From contig JAZOUN010000157.1 in assembly GCA_045658165.1 (NCBI GenBank), positions 1 through 18,237 on the forward strand: a stretch of DNA of 18,237 nucleotides, in the 5' to 3' direction. This DNA is from UBA1081 sp045658165 (lineage in GTDB: Bacteria; Bacillota; Clostridia; Oscillospirales; Acutalibacteraceae). Below are positions 15,403-18,237 of this stretch, piece by piece (the stretch's first letter is position 1; each line of letters starts with the position of its first letter). A program made the position numbers and the translations under genes. Below the pieces are notes generated by a model. It was given only the letters and a program-made list of their open reading frames with translations, was not told the origin of the DNA and did not search any database.

Positions 15403-15477
15403 ACGTGCATTTTTCGGATAAAGATGCACGTAACGAAAAAAACTCTAACGAACATATTTCATTAAATTATGTTTGTT
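15403..15477 (+). promoter_or_regulatory. Double hairpin leader before the holin gene
   Basis: Two stems occupy the 99-base gap between the XhlA-like and holin genes. The first pairs ACGTGCAT (15403-15410) with ATGCACGT (15424-15431), extended by four inner pairs around CGGAT. The second pairs AACGAACATA (15447-15456) with TATGTTTGTT (15468-15477), including a G-T pair. Neither has a clear + strand U run, though the first could terminate transcription on the minus strand. They could affect RNA stability or holin timing. Confidence 0.5.
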
Positions 15478-15495
15478 AAAAGAAAGGAAATAACT

Positions 15496-15747
15496 ATGGA
15501 AATACTCTCTTACATAACCGAAAACGCACTTATTCTCATTCCTGTGCTTCTGATTCTCGGTCTGATCCTCAAGAAACTTGAATTTATCCCGGACAAATTC
15601 ATTCCTCTGCTTCTCTTGCCCTTGGGCATCCTCGGTGCAATGGCTCTCGGTGGTTGGACTGTGATGTCAGCTATCCAGGGCATACTCGTCACAGGTGCTG
15701 CTGTGTATGGTAATCAGATTTATAAACAGCTTAATAAAACTGAATAA
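15496..15747 (+). CDS. Phage holin
   Basis: An 83-residue, very hydrophobic protein with three likely membrane segments (about 8-26, 35-52, 56-73) and a basic C-terminus (YKQLNKTE). MEILSYITENALILIPVLLI, then KKLEFIPDKFIPLLLLPLG and IQGILVTGAAVYGNQIYKQL match the small Firmicutes holins of the Phage_holin_5/Hol44-like type. AGAAAGGAAAT before 15496 marks the start, and the in-frame ATG at 15469 falls in the leader hairpin and has no such site. The holin makes membrane holes that release the endolysin and time lysis. It lies last in the lysis cassette. Confidence 0.82.
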   Translation: MEILSYITENALILIPVLLILGLILKKLEFIPDKFIPLLLLPLGILGAMALGGWTVMSAIQGILVTGAAVYGNQIYKQLNKTE

Positions 15748-15805
15748 GACTGCTCGCACTTCTCGTCCCATTCGACTGACGCGGCCCAGTGGCAGGTGAA
15801 ATTTT
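15748..15805 (+). ncRNA. Possible structured RNA between the holin and its terminator
   Basis: This segment is clearly richer in G and C than the DNA around it. It can form nested helices CACTT (15757-15761) with AGGTG (15794-15798) and ACTG (15775-15778) with CAGT (15787-15790), then leads into the terminator hairpin. It has no ribosome binding site, and no separate ORF seems likely. The holin frame would stay open through it only if the TAA were read through. I cannot name an RNA family. Confidence 0.35.
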
Positions 15806-15851
15806 ACTCCCTCATGGTTCATTGCGAACTGTGGGGGAGTTTTTTTATTTA
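15806..15851 (+). terminator. Strong intrinsic terminator of the late operon
   Basis: A 15-pair stem starts with ACTCCC (15806-15811) and closes with GGGAGT (15835-15840). It has a five-base ATTGC loop and several G-T pairs, and seven T follow. It ends the structural and lysis transcript and insulates the downstream accessory genes, which therefore probably have their own promoter in the AT-rich 15850-15900 segment. Confidence 0.9.
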
Positions 15852-15912
15852 TTATGTTACATTTTATTAAAAAGTTTGTTAAATAAAGAAAGAAAAGAAA
15901 GAGAGAAAATTT

Positions 15913-16386
15913 ATGGATAAAATAAATGGATTTTTTAAAAAAATGTTAAAAAAGAAAACAATAAGATTTGAAGGTAATACTTCAAAAAGGTATAAAAATA
16001 TAAAAACAAAGTGGATATTACTTACATCAATAAGTAGTGCACTTCCTTTATTTTTAACATGTTTTATTGGATGGTATAACGGAAAACCTGTGTTATTCGA
16101 ACTTTTTGGTCAAGGAGAAGTAATTTTATCTTTATTTTCTTTAACAGTACCATTAGTATTTGACTTATTTGAAATTAAAAATAAAAATGATATAGATTTA
16201 ATTAAAGCATTATGCTTTTGTATTGCTTTAATAATATTTCAGACTGTTTCGTACTCTACAATCAGATGTGATACTTCTTTATTTCATTTAATCAAAGGCT
16301 TTTTAATATCAATCCCTTTTATCATTGCATCCTGGTTTTGCTGTATTTTTTCAATTAAAGTAATTTCAAAACATTCTGAAGATTAA
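15913..16386 (+). CDS. Hypothetical four-helix membrane protein
   Basis: A 157-residue protein. It has a very basic N-terminus (MDKINGFFKKMLKKKTIRFE) and four hydrophobic segments at about 34-55, 67-87, 94-116 and 122-147. It has no recognised catalytic motif, and Cys residues cluster in the third and fourth segments. AAAGAGAGAAAAT provides a weak ribosome site. Base composition is much more AT-rich than the phage genes to the left (many AAA, ATA and TTA codons), which suggests a separate origin. It shares its direction and a 26-base gap with the next gene, so the pair is probably one operon. I do not recognise its family. A role in superinfection exclusion or defence is possible from position only. 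Confidence 0.6.
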   Translation: MDKINGFFKKMLKKKTIRFEGNTSKRYKNIKTKWILLTSISSALPLFLTCFIGWYNGKPVLFELFGQGEVILSLFSLTVPLVFDLFEIKNKNDIDLIKALCFCIALIIFQTVSYSTIRCDTSLFHLIKGFLISIPFIIASWFCCIFSIKVISKHSED

Positions 16387-16412
16387 TAATTATAACAGAG
16401 GGAGAATTTAAC

Positions 16413-17132
16413 ATGGATATATTAACATTATTAGACTTTTTTTTATTAGTTTTTGGTATAATAATTCTCTTTACAGAGATATTCTGTACAATAAAAATCT
16501 ATAAGAATGATTTTTTACAACATTTACATCTTAATAATCGAGTCAATAAAAATATTAAAGAAATAAATAATAAAACAGAAATTAAAAAAATAAAAGCAAA
16601 TCAATTAAAAACAAACAGAACATATAGATTGCCCGGTATTCGTAAGTTACGAAAAACAAAAATAAAGCAAATTCTATTTGAGTATTGTGTAAAAATAACA
16701 GAATCTTTAGAACAACTATATCCGGAAATAGAATTTAATGTTAAAATAAAAAAAATATCAGATAATTATGTTTACACTGTCATGACAAACCATAACAGCC
16801 GACCTATTGACACATCAAAACAATTATTAAGCGAAAATACCGAATATAGTGCAATCTTGTTTGAAGATAATAGATATTTTTTTGTCACAGATTTAGATTT
16901 GTTCGATAAAATAGAACAAAAGTATAATTCAAGTGATAAATTATGGAGAGACAAATATAACACATCAATTGTATTCCCGATAAAAACAAGCAAAAATGGA
17001 AAAAATAAAATAATTGGATTTATTTGTATTGAGTCTCCTCAGACATTGAAGCAAAAGAGAAATAATGAATTTATAATAAAACTAATTGAAAGTACAACAA
17101 AGAATCTAGCAAATATTTTATTAAAATTATAA
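16413..17132 (+). CDS. Membrane-anchored protein with GAF-like domain
   Basis: A 239-residue protein. One N-terminal membrane segment (about 7-28, LLDFFLLVFGIIILFTEIFC) is followed by a Lys/Asn-rich linker (32-80). A C-terminal domain (about 82-239) has the alpha/beta order of GAF sensors: a helix ILFEYCVKITESLEQLYPEI, strands including YSAILFEDNRYFFVTDL, then NTSIVFPIKTSKNGKNKIIG / FICIESP, and a final helix. The IxFPI...IxGFxxIxSP pattern is the strongest GAF-like hint. GAGGGAG precedes the ATG. It is as AT-rich as its upstream partner and ends before a terminator. It may sense a small ligand at the membrane and act with the four-helix protein. No known system was recognised. Confidence 0.55.
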   Translation: MDILTLLDFFLLVFGIIILFTEIFCTIKIYKNDFLQHLHLNNRVNKNIKEINNKTEIKKIKANQLKTNRTYRLPGIRKLRKTKIKQILFEYCVKITESLEQLYPEIEFNVKIKKISDNYVYTVMTNHNSRPIDTSKQLLSENTEYSAILFEDNRYFFVTDLDLFDKIEQKYNSSDKLWRDKYNTSIVFPIKTSKNGKNKIIGFICIESPQTLKQKRNNEFIIKLIESTTKNLANILLKL

Positions 17133-17151
17133 TAGTTAATTATCTAAAAAT

Positions 17152-17203
17152 AAACAATCTGAACATATTGTCTATAAAAATAATATGTTCGGACTGTTTC
17201 TGT
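17152..17203 (+). terminator. Probable terminator after the accessory pair
   Basis: Two 18-base arms (17152-17169 and 17182-17199), each containing GAACATATT or its complement, pair with one mismatch and one G-T pair around a 12-base loop. The stem is followed by a short T-containing run (GTTTCTGT). It lies 20 bases after the stop of the GAF-like gene. The U tract is weak, so confidence is moderate. Confidence 0.6.
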
Positions 17204-17339
17204 ATTGGCGGCAATAACCCATTCCAGGAGATTTTTTTTGAATATCCATAATATATCTGGCTCGTTGGTGTCACTTTCTTTCAATCAATTGATACACATT
17301 TATATAAGTATCAAAATCGAAAGAATGTAACATTTTTTG

Positions 17340-17383
17340 TACGACAAAAATACGACACGAAAGTGTGGACAAAAGTGTGGACA
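17340..17383. repeat. Tandem short repeats resembling integrase arm-type sites
   Basis: TACGACA occurs at 17340-17346 and 17351-17357 (11-base step). AAGTGTGGACA occurs at 17361-17371 and 17373-17383 (12-base step, identical copies). Helical-turn spacing and position about 115-160 bases from the tRNA 3' end fit binding sites for the N-terminal domain of a tyrosine integrase. This is read from the pattern alone. Confidence 0.5.
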
Positions 17384-17438
17384 GAACATTCATTTTTTAT
17401 CCCTTTTTATCCGTTTTTATTCTCTGCATAAAAAAGAC

Positions 17439-17495
17439 AAAAAGAGAAAAAGAAAACACCCTAAAATGACCGTATATAGCCTTTTTAAGGTGTTT
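17439..17495 (-). terminator. Possible terminator of the tRNA-Ser transcript
   Basis: On the minus strand, just after the tRNA, AAACACC (17489-17495 complement) and GGTGTTT (17454-17460 complement) can pair. A T-rich run TTTTCTTTTTCTCTTTTT-like follows. The loop is long (28 bases), so the call is tentative. Confidence 0.4.
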
Positions 17496-17497
17496 CG

Positions 17498-17590
17498 TGG
17501 CGGAGAGCAAGGGATTCGAACCCTCGAAACCGTTTTAGCAGTTTACACGATTTCCAATCGTGCTCCTTCGACCAGCTCGGACAACTCTCC
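17498..17590 (-). tRNA. tRNA-Ser (anticodon GGA)
   Basis: Read on the minus strand, the gene starts GGAGAGTTGTCCGAGCTGGT. The anticodon stem CACGA/TCGTG encloses loop TTGGAAA (anticodon GGA). A long variable arm follows (CTGC.. region, as expected for Ser), then the T arm with GGTTCGAATCC. The acceptor 3' strand GCTCTCC is followed by G and an encoded CCA (17498-17500 complement). All stems close with canonical or G-T pairs. The 3' end points toward the prophage, the usual orientation for an integration target. Confidence 0.97.
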
Positions 17591-17679
17591 ATATTTATTT
17601 GTGCCTGATTATTATATATTAACCATTATCAAAAATCAAGTACTAAATTAAAAAAAGTTGAATATTCGCAATTGTAAGA

Positions 17680-17708
17680 AAAGAGGAGACAGTGTCTGTC
17701 TCCTCTTT
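17680..17708 (-). terminator. Terminator of the dockerin-bearing host gene
   Basis: A perfect 13-pair stem, AAAGAGGAGACAG (17680-17692) with CTGTCTCCTCTTT (17696-17708), has a three-base loop and lies directly after the stop codon of the minus-strand gene. The minus-strand continuation is TCTTACAATT, a modest U tract. Confidence 0.7.
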
Positions 17709-17714
17709 GTAAGT

Positions 17715-18237
17715 TTATTCAAGACCTGCTGATTTACGAAGAATTGTTCTCGCGTCGGAGGCGGTAATTTCACCGTCTTTGTTGATATCAACAACCTCAA
17801 GCACTGCATTTGCAGATTCAAGAGTTTCAAGTCCTGCGGAAATACGAAGAGCAATTCTCGCATCGGAAGCGGTAATTTCTCCGTCACCGTTTACATCACC
17901 GATAATGAAATCAGCATCGGGAAGAGCAGGAATAATTCTTTCCTCAAGCACTTCACCGCAGACAGTACATTTCTGCTGTTCCTTGCCCTCAACACCAACC
18001 TGAGCTTCAATTACAACTTCCCATTCACCTGGTGTATGACCTGTTGCTGTAACTTCATCTTTCTTGATGCTGTCACCGCATTCGCAAGTGCATATTGTGT
18101 ATCCGTTTTCGGTACAAGTGGGAGCAATTACAACTTCTGTATAATCATGAACATGTTCTGCATCTTTCTTGGGAATTTCAGTCTGAGCAACAAGAACTTT
18201 ATTACATACTGAACACTTTTTACCCTCTGTAAGACCT
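17715..18237 (-). CDS. Host Cys-rich surface protein with C-terminal dockerin (5' partial)
   Basis: The minus-strand frame is open from the window edge to the TAA at 17715-17717, so only the C-terminal part (about 173 residues) is seen. The GTG at 17951 is an internal Val. The visible N-terminal portion has repeated Cys pairs in beta modules: LTEGKKCSVCNKVLVAQTEI, then CTENGYTICTCECGDS, HTPGEWEVVIEA and QKCTVCGEVLEERIIPAL. These resemble the zinc-ribbon-like modules common in secreted Clostridia proteins. A complete dockerin ends the chain: loops DVNGDGEITASD and DINKDGEITASD, each followed by a DAR..LR.SAGLE helix. It is probably extracellular and bound to a cohesin scaffold or the cell surface. 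It lies beyond the tRNA, so it is probably bacterial, not phage. Its dockerin closely resembles the phage ones. Confidence 0.8.
   Translation of the reverse strand, partial: GLTEGKKCSVCNKVLVAQTEIPKKDAEHVHDYTEVVIAPTCTENGYTICTCECGDSIKKDEVTATGHTPGEWEVVIEAQVGVEGKEQQKCTVCGEVLEERIIPALPDADFIIGDVNGDGEITASDARIALRISAGLETLESANAVLEVVDINKDGEITASDARTILRKSAGLE

Larger units (their letters stand above)
17204..17497. other. Gene-free stretch, probable attachment-site (attP-derived) arm
   Basis: I see no credible gene here. Between the terminator and the tRNA lie an inverted repeat (TTGATAC at 17289-17295 with GTATCAA at 17308-17314, inside CTTTC/GAAAG) and tandem short repeats (17340-17383). The tRNA-Ser 3' end follows. 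This is the layout of one arm of a tyrosine-integrase attachment site. No integrase is in the window. It would be expected at the far end of the prophage. Confidence 0.45.

Noticed and set aside
15748..15867. A separate small protein or read-through extension of the holin
   Set aside because: There is no start with a ribosome site, and the frame runs into the terminator hairpin and U run.
17337..17651. A + strand ORF of 104 codons across the tRNA region
   Set aside because: Its GGEQGIRTLETV...TISNRAPSTSSD part is the well-known false translation of the antisense of a tRNA-Ser gene. There is no ribosome binding site.
17715..17951. A separate 78-residue dockerin-only protein starting at 17951
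   Set aside because: The codon there is GTG within a longer open frame that continues to the window edge, and its upstream residues form coherent Cys-rich modules.
1..18237. CRISPR arrays, insertion sequences, rRNA
   Set aside because: No regularly spaced repeats, transposase genes or rRNA signatures were found by reading the window.

Overview
The window is the late (structural and lysis) half of a contractile-tailed, PBSX/Xkd-type prophage, read left to right on the + strand. It is followed by a small AT-rich accessory module, a probable attachment region at a tRNA-Ser gene, and then the start of flanking host DNA. The host is most likely an anaerobic gut or rumen Clostridia of the Ruminococcus/Oscillospiraceae kind. 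The support for this is AT-rich DNA, strong AGGAGG-type ribosome binding sites, Firmicutes-type phage gene order, and dockerin-type calcium-binding repeats both in the flanking host gene and inside two phage proteins. No species can be named from the sequence alone.

Layout. 1-2507: major capsid protein (5' end cut by the window edge), head-tail connector, head closure protein, HK97-gp10-like protein and tail terminator. 2485-4465: a small linker protein, tail sheath and tail tube, closed by an intrinsic terminator. 4568-7158: tail assembly chaperone with a clear -1 programmed frameshift (A AAA AAC), then the tape measure. 7155-11719: baseplate genes in the XkdP-Q-R-S-T-U order. 11703-14453: tail-fibre and receptor-binding genes, a coiled-coil protein and a 40-residue XkdX. 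14456-15747: M15-type endolysin with a C-terminal dockerin, XhlA-like protein and holin, ending in a strong terminator preceded by a possibly structured RNA segment. 15913-17132: two very AT-rich genes, a four-helix membrane protein and a membrane-anchored GAF-like protein, which look like a lysogenic-conversion (moron) module. 17133-17497: no gene, but a terminator, inverted repeats and tandem short repeats that resemble integrase arm sites. 17498-17590: tRNA-Ser(GGA) on the minus strand. 17715-18237: minus-strand C-terminal part of a host Cys-rich, dockerin-bearing surface protein.

How it works together. The genes from the capsid to the lysis end are packed with 1-20 base overlaps or short gaps, so they read as a translationally coupled late operon. 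The terminator after the tail tube probably separates the high-copy sheath and tube from the low-copy chaperone, tape measure and baseplate genes.

The most unusual content is the spread of dockerin modules into phage proteins. The endolysin carries a complete two-loop dockerin. The XkdP-like baseplate protein lacks its usual LysM domain and has a dockerin inserted at what should be a beta-hairpin, with one calcium loop decayed. The adjacent XkdQ hub protein has gained an N-terminal CHAP/NlpC-P60-like cysteine hydrolase domain. Together these suggest a phage that may use cohesin-dockerin recognition on a cellulosome-type host surface for tail function and lysis. That is an inference and has not been shown.
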